64,000 bases of DNA. Origin: Gemmatimonadota bacterium. GTDB taxonomy: Bacteria; Gemmatimonadota; Gemmatimonadetes; Gemmatimonadales; Gemmatimonadaceae. The translations under genes and the position numbers were made by a program. Of this stretch, positions 26,251 through 34,228 are shown piece after piece; within the stretch, counting starts at the first letter, position 1, and every line of letters starts with the position of its first letter. The DNA is taken from NCBI GenBank assembly GCA_016714015.1, contig JADJNZ010000008.1:1-64000 (forward strand), in the 5' to 3' direction. The notes beneath the pieces were generated by a model. That model was not told the origin of the DNA, did no database searches, and saw only the letters and a list, made by a program, of their open reading frames with translations.

Positions 26251-28311
26251 TCACGCCGCCGCGCGCGCCGTGTACGGGTGCTCGCTCGAGATCATCGGCT
26301 TCTTCCCGCCCAGCACCGCGACCCACTCGCGGATGGAGTCGGCGAGGATGATGATGACCGAGACCATGAAGAACCCCGCGACCGCCGCGTCGAGCCGGTC
26401 GTTGAAGATGAGCCGAGCCGCACCGGCCGCGTCGGCGACGCCCGGCGGGAGCTTCCCTTCGGCGAGCAGGCCCTGCACCCACGAGGCGTGCGCGAGGAAG
26501 CCGACCTTGGGGCTCGCGTCGAAGAGCTTCATCCATCCGCCCGTCATCGTCACGATCACGAGCCACGCCATGGGAAGCATGGTCATCCAGGCGTAGCGCG
26601 CCTTGCCCATCTTGATGATCACCGTCGTGCCCACGCAGAGCGCGACCGTCGCGAGCAGCTGGTTGGCGATGCCGAAGAGCGGCCAGAGCGAGTTGATGCC
26701 GCCGAGGGGGTCGGTCACGCCCTGGTAGAGGAAGTAGCCCCAGCAGGCGACGAAGAGGCCGCTCGACATCACCACCGCGGGATACCACGAGACGCGCCCG
26801 AACGGCTCCCAGACGTGCTTGCCGAGGTCCTGCAGCATGAAGCGGCCCACACGGGTGCCGGCGTCGAGCGTGGTGAGGATGAAGAGCGCCTCGAACATGA
26901 GGGCGAAGTGGTACCAGAGCGCCATCGCGCCCGGGCCGCCGAGAACGTCGGCGAAGATCTTCGCCATCCCCACCGCGAGCGAGGGAGCACCGCCGGTACG
27001 CGAGAGCAGGGAGCTCTCCTGCACCTGCTGCGCGAGGAGCGTCAGTTCTTCGGGCGCGAGGGTGAAGCCCCAGGTGGCGATCATCGTCGCCGCCGACTCC
27101 GCGGTGGTGCCGATCACCCCCGCGGGCGAGTTGATCGCGAAGTACACGCCCGGGGTGAGCACGCAGGCGGCGATGAGGGCCATGGTGGCGACGAGCGATT
27201 CGGTGAGCATCGCGCCGTAGCCGATGAACCGCGCGTCGGCCTCGTTCTCGAGGATCTTCGGCGTGGTCCCCGACGAGATCAGTGCATGGAAGCCGGAGAT
27301 GGCGCCGCACGCGATGGTGATGAAGACGAAGGGGAAGACCTTCCCCGCGAAGACCGGGCCGGTGCCGTCGATGAACTGCGTGACCGCGGGCATCTGCAAC
27401 GGCGGCAACACGAGGATGATGCCGAGCCCGAGCGCGAAGACGACGCCGATCTTCACGAACGCCGAGAGGTAGTCGCGTGGCGCGAGGAGCAGCCAGACGG
27501 GCACCACCGAGGCGGCGAACCCGTACGCCATGAGCGCGTAGGCGAGCGTCACGCCGTCGAGCGTGAAGATCGGCGCCCAGGCCGGGTGCTCGCCCACCCA
27601 GCGTCCCACGTAGAGCGCGAGGATGAGCATCACGATGCCGATCGCGCTCACCTCGAGCACGCGGCCGGGGCGCAGGTACTTGAGGTAGAGGCCCATGAAC
27701 ATCGCGATGGGGATCGTGAGGCCGATCGTCACCGTGCCCCAGGGCGACGACTTGAGCGCGTTCACGACGATGAGCGCGAGCACCGATATCAGGATGATCA
27801 TGATGCCGAGCACCGCGACGAGTGCGGTGAAGCCGGCGACCGGTCCGATCTCCTCCTTCGCCATCTGCCCCAGCGACTTGCCGTTCCGCCGCACCGACGA
27901 GCAGAGGATCACGCAGTCCTGCACCGCGCCGCCCAGCACCACGCCCACGATGATCCAGAGTGCCCCGGGGAGGAACCCGAACTGCGCCGCCAGCGTGGGC
28001 CCGACGAGCGGACCGGGGCCGGCGATGGCCGCGAAGTGATGCCCGAAGACGATCCACTTGTTGGTGGGCACGAAGTCGCGCCCGTCGGCGAGCCGCTCGG
28101 CCGGGGTCGCGCGCGTCGCGTCCAGCGCGAAGATCTTCGCCGCGATGATCTTCGAGTAGAAGCGGTAGCCGACCGCGTAGGTGCAGACGGCGGCCACGAG
28201 CAGCCAGGCCGCGCTGATCGTCTCACCGCGCGTGACGGCGAGGTAGCCGATGGCCGCGGCGCCGGCGAGCGAGACGACGGCCCAGACGAGGGCCGAGAGC
28301 CAACGGGACAT
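26251..28311 (-). CDS. cstA: CstA/BtsT-family peptide or pyruvate carrier
   Basis: 686 residues, full family length, with about 16 hydrophobic helices. Recognisable segments include TNKWIVFGHHFAAIAGPGPLVG-like residues (split across about 85-105), a GAVQDCVIL stretch and ALISSGTTPKI near the middle. CstA proteins import pyruvate, and were first described as peptide carriers induced on carbon starvation. First gene of the minus-strand run that goes on to the ATPase, S9 peptidase, ybdD and histidine kinase. No Shine-Dalgarno is evident before the ATG; the promoter should lie in the 194-nt gap upstream. Confidence 0.95.
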   Translation of the reverse strand: MSRWLSALVWAVVSLAGAAAIGYLAVTRGETISAAWLLVAAVCTYAVGYRFYSKIIAAKIFALDATRATPAERLADGRDFVPTNKWIVFGHHFAAIAGPGPLVGPTLAAQFGFLPGALWIIVGVVLGGAVQDCVILCSSVRRNGKSLGQMAKEEIGPVAGFTALVAVLGIMIILISVLALIVVNALKSSPWGTVTIGLTIPIAMFMGLYLKYLRPGRVLEVSAIGIVMLILALYVGRWVGEHPAWAPIFTLDGVTLAYALMAYGFAASVVPVWLLLAPRDYLSAFVKIGVVFALGLGIILVLPPLQMPAVTQFIDGTGPVFAGKVFPFVFITIACGAISGFHALISSGTTPKILENEADARFIGYGAMLTESLVATMALIAACVLTPGVYFAINSPAGVIGTTAESAATMIATWGFTLAPEELTLLAQQVQESSLLSRTGGAPSLAVGMAKIFADVLGGPGAMALWYHFALMFEALFILTTLDAGTRVGRFMLQDLGKHVWEPFGRVSWYPAVVMSSGLFVACWGYFLYQGVTDPLGGINSLWPLFGIANQLLATVALCVGTTVIIKMGKARYAWMTMLPMAWLVIVTMTGGWMKLFDASPKVGFLAHASWVQGLLAEGKLPPGVADAAGAARLIFNDRLDAAVAGFFMVSVIIILADSIREWVAVLGGKKPMISSEHPYTARAAA

Positions 28312-28423
28312 GAGCGAGAGGGGCTGGGGGGAGCGGACCGGGACGAACCTACGGACTACGGAGGGGATGCGGGAGGGGTTGGGAATGGAGGTGGGGTGCC
28401 CGGAGGGTTAGCTTAACCGCGTG

Positions 28424-28451
28424 GTGAGTCATGAGTCGTGAGTGGTGAGTC
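28424..28451. repeat. Heptamer tandem repeat in the cstA / 28506 gap
   Basis: Four consecutive 7-mers GTGAGTC, ATGAGTC, GTGAGTG, GTGAGTC. The surrounding gap 28312-28505 also holds a small palindrome GGTTA-GCT-TAACC near 28406 and purine-rich sequence, and must carry the divergent promoters for cstA and the next gene; no clear -35/-10 pair was found. Confidence 0.8.
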
Positions 28452-28505
28452 AACAGCGATGCGGGGGGGTGCTGCGCTGATGGTTCACCTGGTCCTTTTC
28501 CGGTG

Positions 28506-29117
28506 ATGCGCTTGCGTCGAGTTCTCCTTGTCGCAGTCCTGATGCTTGCGTTCGCTTCGCGCGTGGGTGCGGCGCAGGAGCAGCAGCCGATGGCGCCGGG
28601 GCTTCCCCTCGCGCCGTTCACGGCGCTACGGGTGACGGTCGCGCCGGTGCAGAGCTGGCATGCGGACTCCGCGGGGTGGAGCCGCGCGGTCACGTGGGCG
28701 ACGACTCGGCTCGCGATCGACTCCACGCTGCAGGCGATCCTCGAGGAGCGCGGGATCGGGCGGAAATGGGCGTACGCGTCGGACATGGTCCGCATCGCCA
28801 AGCGCAATCCGACCTATGCGACCGACCCCTATTCGCTCGGCGTCGCCCGTCTGCGCACGATGGAGATGAAGATCGGCGCCGCCATCCCGCAGGTTCTCGC
28901 CGACAACCTCCGTCCCTTCACGGCGCTCGGCGACACCCGCTACGCGCTGATCCCGTTCGACCTCCGCGCCCAGGGCGAGCAGGTCGTGCTCCGGCTCGTG
29001 CTGGTCGATACTCGGGCCAGGAGCCTCGTCTGGGCCGGTGACCTCCTCGCCCCGGGCGGCGCCCGGATGGTCGAGGAGATCGCGACGCGCGTCGCGAATC
29101 TCGTCATCGAGCCCTGA
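28506..29117 (+). CDS. Secreted protein of unknown function
   Basis: 203 residues from ATG 28506 (a GTG one codon upstream is also possible). A signal peptide RLRRVLLVAVLMLAFASRVGA is followed by about 180 residues with no domain I recognise. The body mixes helices with a C-terminal beta region (YALIPFDLRAQGEQVVLRLVLVD) that looks like the substrate-handling fold of small periplasmic proteins, but this is only an impression. No cysteines remain after cleavage. It stands alone, 41 nt before the isocitrate dehydrogenase gene, with a pyrimidine-rich CCTTCCGCC-type repeat in between (29131-29154). Confidence 0.7.
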   Translation: MRLRRVLLVAVLMLAFASRVGAAQEQQPMAPGLPLAPFTALRVTVAPVQSWHADSAGWSRAVTWATTRLAIDSTLQAILEERGIGRKWAYASDMVRIAKRNPTYATDPYSLGVARLRTMEMKIGAAIPQVLADNLRPFTALGDTRYALIPFDLRAQGEQVVLRLVLVDTRARSLVWAGDLLAPGGARMVEEIATRVANLVIEP

Positions 29118-29158
29118 CCACCTTCGTTGCGCCTTCCCCCTTCCGCCTTCATCCTGTC

Positions 29159-30184
29159 ATGAGCCCCGCTCGCGAAGTCACCCTCATCCCCGGCGACGGC
29201 ATCGGCCCCGCCATCACCGACGCCACGTTGCGCGTGCTCGACGCCGCCGGTGCGACGTTCACATGGGACCGCCAGCTCGCGGGGCAGGCCGCCGTCGCGG
29301 CGCATGGTGATCCGCTCCCCGAGGCGACGCTCGAGTCGGTGCGGCGCACCAAGCTCGCGCTCAAGGGCCCGCTCGAGACGCCGGTCGGGAAGGGCTTCCG
29401 CTCGATCAATGTTGCGCTTCGCAAGGAGTTCGACCTCTACGCGAACCTGCGCCCCGCCAAGACCGTCCTCACCGGCGGCCGCTTCGAGAACGTGGACCTC
29501 GTCCTCGTGCGCGAGAACACCGAAGGGCTGTACGTCGGCGCCGAAGCGTACGTGAAGGTCGGGGACGACCCGCACGCCGTCGCGCAGTCCACCGCGGTGA
29601 TCACGCGCAGCGGCGCGGAGCGCATCATCCGCTACGCCTTCGAGTACGCGGTGAAGCACGGACGCAAGCGCGTCACCGTCGTGCACAAGGCCAACATCCT
29701 CAAGTACTCTCAGGGCCTCTTCCTCGAGATGGGCCGGAAGGTCGCCGCCGAGTACGCAGGACGCGTCGCGAGTGACGACAAGATCGTCGACGCGTGCGCG
29801 ATGGAACTCGTGATGCGCCCCGAGAAGTTCGACGTGATCGTGACGACGAACCTCTTCGGCGACATCCTCTCCGACCTGACCTCGGGGCTCGTCGGCGGGC
29901 TCGGCCTCACGCCGGGCGCGAACATCGGCTACACCTGCGGCATCTTCGAGGCCGTGCACGGTACCGCGCCCGACATCGCGGGGAAGGGGATCGCGAACCC
30001 AACGGCGGTGATGCTCGCCGCCTGCCAGCTGCTCGATCACATCGGCGACCAGGAGCGCGCGAACCGCATCCGCGCGGCGATCGAGGCCACCCTCCGCGAG
30101 CACAAGACCGTCACCGGCGACGTGGGCGGCAAGGCGACCACGGACGAGTACACCGATGCCGTGATCGCGCGGCTCAAGGGCTGA
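29159..30184 (+). CDS. icd: NAD-type isocitrate dehydrogenase
   Basis: 341 residues, the short isocitrate/isopropylmalate dehydrogenase form. N-terminal IPGDGIGP, substrate segment GKGFRSINVALRKEFDLYANLRP with the arginines that hold isocitrate, RENTEGLY, metal-site aspartates in NLFGDILSD, and cofactor loop HGTAPDIAGKG. The Asp-Ile after HGTAP is the NAD-type pair; NADP enzymes have Lys-Tyr there. It would make 2-oxoglutarate in the TCA cycle in the cytoplasm. Homoisocitrate or isopropylmalate dehydrogenase is a less likely alternative because the substrate loop is of the isocitrate type. Confidence 0.88.
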   Translation: MSPAREVTLIPGDGIGPAITDATLRVLDAAGATFTWDRQLAGQAAVAAHGDPLPEATLESVRRTKLALKGPLETPVGKGFRSINVALRKEFDLYANLRPAKTVLTGGRFENVDLVLVRENTEGLYVGAEAYVKVGDDPHAVAQSTAVITRSGAERIIRYAFEYAVKHGRKRVTVVHKANILKYSQGLFLEMGRKVAAEYAGRVASDDKIVDACAMELVMRPEKFDVIVTTNLFGDILSDLTSGLVGGLGLTPGANIGYTCGIFEAVHGTAPDIAGKGIANPTAVMLAACQLLDHIGDQERANRIRAAIEATLREHKTVTGDVGGKATTDEYTDAVIARLKG

Positions 30185-30205
30185 CGGCTGAGCGGCGCCG
30201 CGCGC

Positions 30206-31024
30206 GTGCGGATCCTTCAGCTCTCGGACATCCACTTCGGGCGGCACGCGGTCCCCGCGTACCACGCGGCTGCCCTGCGGCGCATCGCCGAGGGCCGGTA
30301 CGACGTCGTCGCGCTCGTGGGCGACCTCACGCAGCGCAACCGGTCGTGGCAGTTCCGCGCGGCGCGCGCCTTCTGCGATGCGGTGCGCGCGCATGCCAAG
30401 CTCCTGGTGGTGCCGGGGAACCACGACGTCGCCTGGTGGTGGAAGCCCGTGGGCCTCGGCTTCGGCGCGCCGATGCTCGGCGCCTATCGCAGGTGGATCG
30501 CACCCGAGCTCGAGCCGCAGCTCCAGCTGCGGGGTGTGACGATGGTAGGGCTCAACTCCTGCCACGGCATCCGGCCGTACACGCTGACCACGCGGCTCCG
30601 CGACCTGAGCGTGGTCGGGGCGGTACTCCCGGACCAGTGGGAGCGCGCGCGCGCAGCGTTCGCCGCCGCGCCGGCCGGGGACCTCAAGGTCCTCGTCTTC
30701 CATCACAACCTCCTGCGCGGCGATCTCTCGGCGCGGTGGGGGCTGGTGCAGCGCTCGGCCGGCATCCGCGCCGCGCACGCCACCGGCGCCGACCTCGTGC
30801 TGAACGGGCACGACCACCAGACGCGCATCGAGCCGGTCGAGCTCGACATGCGCCGCATGGTCGTCTCGCACAGCACCTCGTTCTGCGAGCGGACGCGCGG
30901 CGGACTCCCCGCCGCCTTCCAGGAGATCGAGGTGGCGCCCGAGGCCGTGACCGTCCGCGCCTGCGTCTGGGATCGCGAGGCCGCTGACTTCTCGCCCCGT
31001 CAGGACCGTATATTCCCGCGATGA
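30206..31024 (+). CDS. Calcineurin-like metallophosphoesterase
   Basis: 272 residues from GTG 30206. The five metal-binding blocks are in order: SDIHFGRH, VGDLTQRN, GNHDVAWWW, FHHN and NGHDHQTR. No signal peptide, so cytoplasmic. It resembles the CpdA/Icc group (COG1409), some of which hydrolyse cyclic nucleotides, but the family is broad and the substrate is open. It lies 21 nt behind icd and overlaps the SprT-like gene by 4 nt (ATGA). Confidence 0.88.
   Translation: MRILQLSDIHFGRHAVPAYHAAALRRIAEGRYDVVALVGDLTQRNRSWQFRAARAFCDAVRAHAKLLVVPGNHDVAWWWKPVGLGFGAPMLGAYRRWIAPELEPQLQLRGVTMVGLNSCHGIRPYTLTTRLRDLSVVGAVLPDQWERARAAFAAAPAGDLKVLVFHHNLLRGDLSARWGLVQRSAGIRAAHATGADLVLNGHDHQTRIEPVELDMRRMVVSHSTSFCERTRGGLPAAFQEIEVAPEAVTVRACVWDREAADFSPRQDRIFPR
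31009..31014 (+). promoter_or_regulatory. -10-like TATATT six bases before the sprT-like ATG
   Basis: TATATT is followed by six bases and then ATG 31021, placing a transcription start at or next to the start codon, as in leaderless mRNAs. A weak -35 (CTGACT, 30984-30989) lies 19 nt upstream. It would give the SprT-like gene its own promoter inside the metallophosphoesterase gene. Confidence 0.4.
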
Positions 31025-31797
31025 GTTCCCGCCCGCGCACGCTCGACGACCTCCAGCTCGGCTTCGGTTTCGACCAGCCGAGCGGCTCGCTCTCCCTCGT
31101 GGAGCCCGAGATCGGCGACGAGGTGGAGCAGGCGCAGGCGGAGCTCGACGCCGAGGACGAGGCCGACGCGGAACGGGCGGCCGACAAGCTCTTCGGGCGG
31201 CTGACGACGCTGGGGCTGATGCACATCAAGCGCGTCGTGCTCACGCGCAATCGCAGCATCCTCGTGAGCGTGAAGGGCTTCGAGCTCCGCATCCACGAGG
31301 GGTTCTGCGAGGCGCCGACCGAGATGCACGTGCAGATCGTGCGCTTCGTGATGGCGCGGCGGAAGTGGGAGCGGCAGGCGGCGCGCGACGCGATCGTGAG
31401 CTACCCGCTGCCGCGGAACACCAAGCCGCCGCGCGCGCCGGAGCGGACGCACCCCGACGACGAGCCGCTCGCCGAGCGGCTGGCGGAGTGGCACACCCGG
31501 TTGAACGGCGAACGGTTCGGGGCGCAGCTCAAGCTGGTGCCCATCCGCGTCTCGCGGCGGATGGTGCGGCGGCTCGGGCATTACGCGCCCGGGGTGGAGG
31601 GCGGCGGCGCCGAGATCGCGCTGAGCGCGCGGCACTGCCATCGCGACGGCTTCGCGAGCGCGCTCGAGACGCTGCTGCACGAGATGGTGCACCAATGGCA
31701 GCACGAGAACGGGCTGCCGCTGGACCATGGGGCGGAGTTCCGGCGGAAGTGCCGGGAAGTGGGGGCGGTGCCGAGCGCCAAACGGGCGGTATGCTAG
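31021..31797 (+). CDS. SprT-like zinc metallopeptidase-fold protein
   Basis: 258 residues. The C-terminal SprT-like domain has a complete HEMVH (His220, Glu221, His224) and a likely third ligand in DHGAEF near 236. The N-terminal 65 residues are acidic and low-complexity. Cytoplasmic. Eukaryotic SprT-family proteins cleave DNA-protein crosslinks; bacterial members are mostly untested. There is no zinc ribbon after the catalytic core. ATGA overlap with the phosphoesterase gene, and a possible own leaderless promoter. Confidence 0.85.
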   Translation: MSSRPRTLDDLQLGFGFDQPSGSLSLVEPEIGDEVEQAQAELDAEDEADAERAADKLFGRLTTLGLMHIKRVVLTRNRSILVSVKGFELRIHEGFCEAPTEMHVQIVRFVMARRKWERQAARDAIVSYPLPRNTKPPRAPERTHPDDEPLAERLAEWHTRLNGERFGAQLKLVPIRVSRRMVRRLGHYAPGVEGGGAEIALSARHCHRDGFASALETLLHEMVHQWQHENGLPLDHGAEFRRKCREVGAVPSAKRAVC

Positions 31798-31824
31798 ATT
31801 TCGGGGTCCTCCTCCCTCCCGAAC

Positions 31825-33057
31825 ATGTCCGCCTCCGATACCGAGACCTTCCTCGCCTCCGCGCAGCTCCGCGCGCGTGACGGCGACCTCTTCAACATCG
31901 ACGCCGCCCTCACCGAAGAGGAGCGCGCCGTCCGCGATTCCGTCCGCGCCTTCGTCAACGAGAAGGTCCTGCCGATCATCGGGCAGTGCTACGTCGACGG
32001 CCGCTTCCCGAAGGAGCTCATCGCCGAGATGGGCGAGAACGGCTACTTCGGCGCGAACCTCCCCGAGGAGTACGGCTGCGCCGGGCTGAACAACGTCATG
32101 TACGGGCTCATCATGCAGGAGCTCGAGCGCGGCGACTCCGGCATCCGCTCCTTCGCCTCGGTGCAGGGCGCGCTGGTGATGTATCCCATCTACGCCTTCG
32201 GCAGCGAGGAGCAGAAGAAGCACTGGCTCCCGCAGATGGCGAAGGGCACGAAGATCGGCTGCTTCGGCCTCACCGAGCCCGACTACGGGTCCAATCCCGC
32301 CGGGATGATCACCCGCGCGCGCCAGCAGGCCGACGGGACCTGGATCCTGAACGGCGCGAAGATGTGGATCACCAACGGCTCCACCGCGCACGTCGCGGTC
32401 GTCTGGGCCAAGACGGACGACGCCGACACCGAGACGGGCGATTCGATCCGCGGCTTCCTCGTGCCCACCGACGCCAAGGGCTTCAAGGCGAAGGACACCA
32501 AGGGCAAGCTCTCGCTCCGCGCCTCCGACACGAGCGAGCTCGTCTTCGACAACGTGCATCTCCCCGCTGAGGCGATCCTCCCCAAGTCGGGCGGCCTCAA
32601 GAGCCCGCTGATGTGCCTCACGCAGGCCCGCTACGGCATCTCGTGGGGCGTCCTCGGCGCCGCCATGGCCTGCTACGAGGAGGCGCTGAGCTACGGCAAG
32701 AACCGCGTCATGTTCGGCAAGCCGATCGCCGGCTTCCAGATCCAGCAGGTGCGCCTGGCCGACATGATCACCGAGATCACGAAGGGGCAGCTCCTCTCGC
32801 TCCACCTTGGCCGCATGAAGGACGCCGGCACCTTCACGCCGCAGCAGGTCTCGATGGCCAAGCGCAACAACGTCGACATCGCGACCGACATCGCGCGTGA
32901 GGCGCGGCGTCTCCTCGGCGGCGTGGGCATCGTGGCCGAGTACGGCGCGATGCGGCACATGGCGAACCTCGAGAGCGTCTACACGTACGAGGGGACGCAT
33001 GACGTTCATTCGCTCATCCTCGGCCAGGCCGTCACGGGGATCAGCGCGTTCAAGTGA
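31825..33057 (+). CDS. gcdH: Glutaryl-CoA dehydrogenase
   Basis: 410 residues of the acyl-CoA dehydrogenase fold. It matches glutaryl-CoA dehydrogenase closely: ELERGDSGIRSFASVQGALVM contains Arg108, which in the human enzyme holds the substrate's distal carboxylate, GCFGLTEPD follows, and VYTYEGTHDVH holds the catalytic base Glu389. It oxidises and decarboxylates glutaryl-CoA to crotonyl-CoA in lysine/tryptophan or aromatic degradation, passing electrons to EtfAB, whose genes lie about 5 kb downstream. A -10-like TAGATT (31795-31800) is 24 nt before the ATG and there is no Shine-Dalgarno. A good terminator follows. Confidence 0.93.
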   Translation: MSASDTETFLASAQLRARDGDLFNIDAALTEEERAVRDSVRAFVNEKVLPIIGQCYVDGRFPKELIAEMGENGYFGANLPEEYGCAGLNNVMYGLIMQELERGDSGIRSFASVQGALVMYPIYAFGSEEQKKHWLPQMAKGTKIGCFGLTEPDYGSNPAGMITRARQQADGTWILNGAKMWITNGSTAHVAVVWAKTDDADTETGDSIRGFLVPTDAKGFKAKDTKGKLSLRASDTSELVFDNVHLPAEAILPKSGGLKSPLMCLTQARYGISWGVLGAAMACYEEALSYGKNRVMFGKPIAGFQIQQVRLADMITEITKGQLLSLHLGRMKDAGTFTPQQVSMAKRNNVDIATDIAREARRLLGGVGIVAEYGAMRHMANLESVYTYEGTHDVHSLILGQAVTGISAFK

Positions 33058-33083
33058 GCGGCTGGCGGAAGGGAGAAGGCAGA

Positions 33084-33113
33084 AGGGGGCGCTCCGGGTT
33101 CGGGGCGCCCTCT
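33084..33113 (+). terminator. Intrinsic terminator after gcdH
   Basis: Arms AGGGGGCGC (33084-33092) and GCGCCCTCT (33105-33113) pair over nine positions with one G-U, around a 12-nt loop, followed by TTCCCTT. It is preceded by a GGAAG-type purine repeat (33065-33082). Confidence 0.65.
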
Positions 33114-33297
33114 TTCCCTTGCGAGATGATCCGTGTGCTCGATGACGGCGTGGTGACGCTCGTGGTGGAACTTGATGTCGCGCGGAGCTGAGCGGAGTCG
33201 CAGGACGGAGGGGCGTCCCGGGTGATCGGGGCGCTCCTTCTTCGTTCGTCATGCTCGCCATCAAGCCCCCACGCGGTCCCCGCACGCCCGGCGACCC

Positions 33298-33344
33298 TTG
33301 ACACCGGACGAGCGGGGGTTCACTGTATTGGTACACCAATACAG
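33298..33344 (+). promoter_or_regulatory. TTGACA box and perfect GntR-type palindrome
   Basis: A consensus -35 TTGACA (33298-33303) is followed at 33323-33344 by a perfect inverted repeat with ten-base arms, CTGTATTGGT and ACCAATACAG, separated by AC. The core TTGGTACACCAA fits the operator pattern of FadR-type GntR regulators. Its AT-rich arms lie where the -10 and start site should be, so a bound repressor would block transcription; the exact -10 is unclear (TGTATT is 20 nt from the -35). The rest of the gap 33114-33297 shows only a 21-codon frame at 33126 with no features and GC-rich filler. Confidence 0.6.
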
Positions 33345-33352
33345 AGAGTCAT

Positions 33353-34132
33353 ATGCAGCAGCTCCCATGTCTCGGTCGGCGCTCGCCATCGCTCGTTTCG
33401 CCGTTGGCGGCGCTGATCGCCGCGGTGCTCCTGGCGGCGCCCACCTCGGCGCAGTCGTCCGCGGGAGGCGCGGCCAATCGCCCCGACCTCGCCAAGGCCG
33501 CCAGCGACCTCCGCAACCTCGTCACCGCGCAGGAGGCCTACTTCGCCGAGTACGCGCGGTACGCGACCGACCTTTCGGCGACGCAGTTCCGTGCGTCGGC
33601 CGGACTCGCGGTCCGCCTGCTACGGCCGGGGACCAACGGCTATGGCGCCGAGCTCACTGGCCCCGCGATCTCGGGCTCTTGCGTGGTCTTCGTGAACCTG
33701 CCGGAGGCCGAGTGGCCGCGGACCGCGACCGAGAAGAAGGTGTTCCCGGAAGGGGAGCCCGCCTGCGACGGGGATGGGGAGGTCGAGGCGGTCCGTTGGG
33801 CGTCCAGCGCGCGATTCGCGGTGGAGCGGACCCTGGCGCAGGTGGCCAAGCTGCAGGAGCAGCGATTCGGTCGTACCGGCGCGTACGCTGCCTCGGTCGC
33901 GGAGCTCGACGGGTTCCGCCGTTACCCGAGCGTAACGGTGACCCTGGAGGTCACTCCGGGCGGGGAGGGTGGACCCGGCTTCCTCGCGTCGGCGACGCAT
34001 GCCGCCTATCCGCTGAACTCCTGTCTGGTGCGCTCGGGTTACGGACCCTGGTATCGGCAGGCGATGACGAAGAGCCAGCGCCGCCGACCGACGACCGAAC
34101 TGCAGGTCAGCTGCGACGACTTCGCGCGTTAG
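33353..34132 (+). CDS. Secreted pilin-like protein with duplicated segment
   Basis: 259 residues. A signal-like stretch (LAALIAAVLLAAPTSAQ) is followed by two related segments: LRNLVTAQEAYFAEYARYATDLSA near 53-76 and LAQVAKLQEQRFGRTGAYAASVAEL near 161-185. Both resemble the alpha1-C/beta start of type IV pilins and pseudopilins (A-E-YF-E-G-YA-S-L). There is no prepilin GFTLIE cleavage motif, so it is not an ordinary pilin; it could be a periplasmic or surface protein built from two pilin-like globular heads. Single gene behind the GntR-type palindrome, so it is probably regulated by a metabolite. A weak AGAGAG sits before the ATG. Confidence 0.65.
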   Translation: MQQLPCLGRRSPSLVSPLAALIAAVLLAAPTSAQSSAGGAANRPDLAKAASDLRNLVTAQEAYFAEYARYATDLSATQFRASAGLAVRLLRPGTNGYGAELTGPAISGSCVVFVNLPEAEWPRTATEKKVFPEGEPACDGDGEVEAVRWASSARFAVERTLAQVAKLQEQRFGRTGAYAASVAELDGFRRYPSVTVTLEVTPGGEGGPGFLASATHAAYPLNSCLVRSGYGPWYRQAMTKSQRRRPTTELQVSCDDFAR

Positions 34133-34154
34133 CGCGGCCGGTGCCGCTCATCAT

Positions 34155-34180
34155 CGGAGGTTGGAAGGGGAAACCCTCCG
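34155..34180. terminator. Possible bidirectional hairpin between convergent genes
   Basis: CGGAGG and CCTCCG pair around a 14-nt loop in the 96-nt gap between convergent genes 33353-34132 and 34229-34753. No T tract on either side. Confidence 0.3.
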
Positions 34181-34228
34181 GTGGTGGGCGGTGCCGGTCC
34201 GCGTGACCCACGACGGCGACCGATCCGC

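Noticed and set aside
26278..28416. A 712-codon plus-strand frame across cstA
   Set aside because: His/Asp/Arg-rich shadow product; cstA on the other strand is unambiguous.
33126..33191. A 21-codon frame after gcdH
   Set aside because: No ribosome site, no similarity, and shorter than anything that could be supported.
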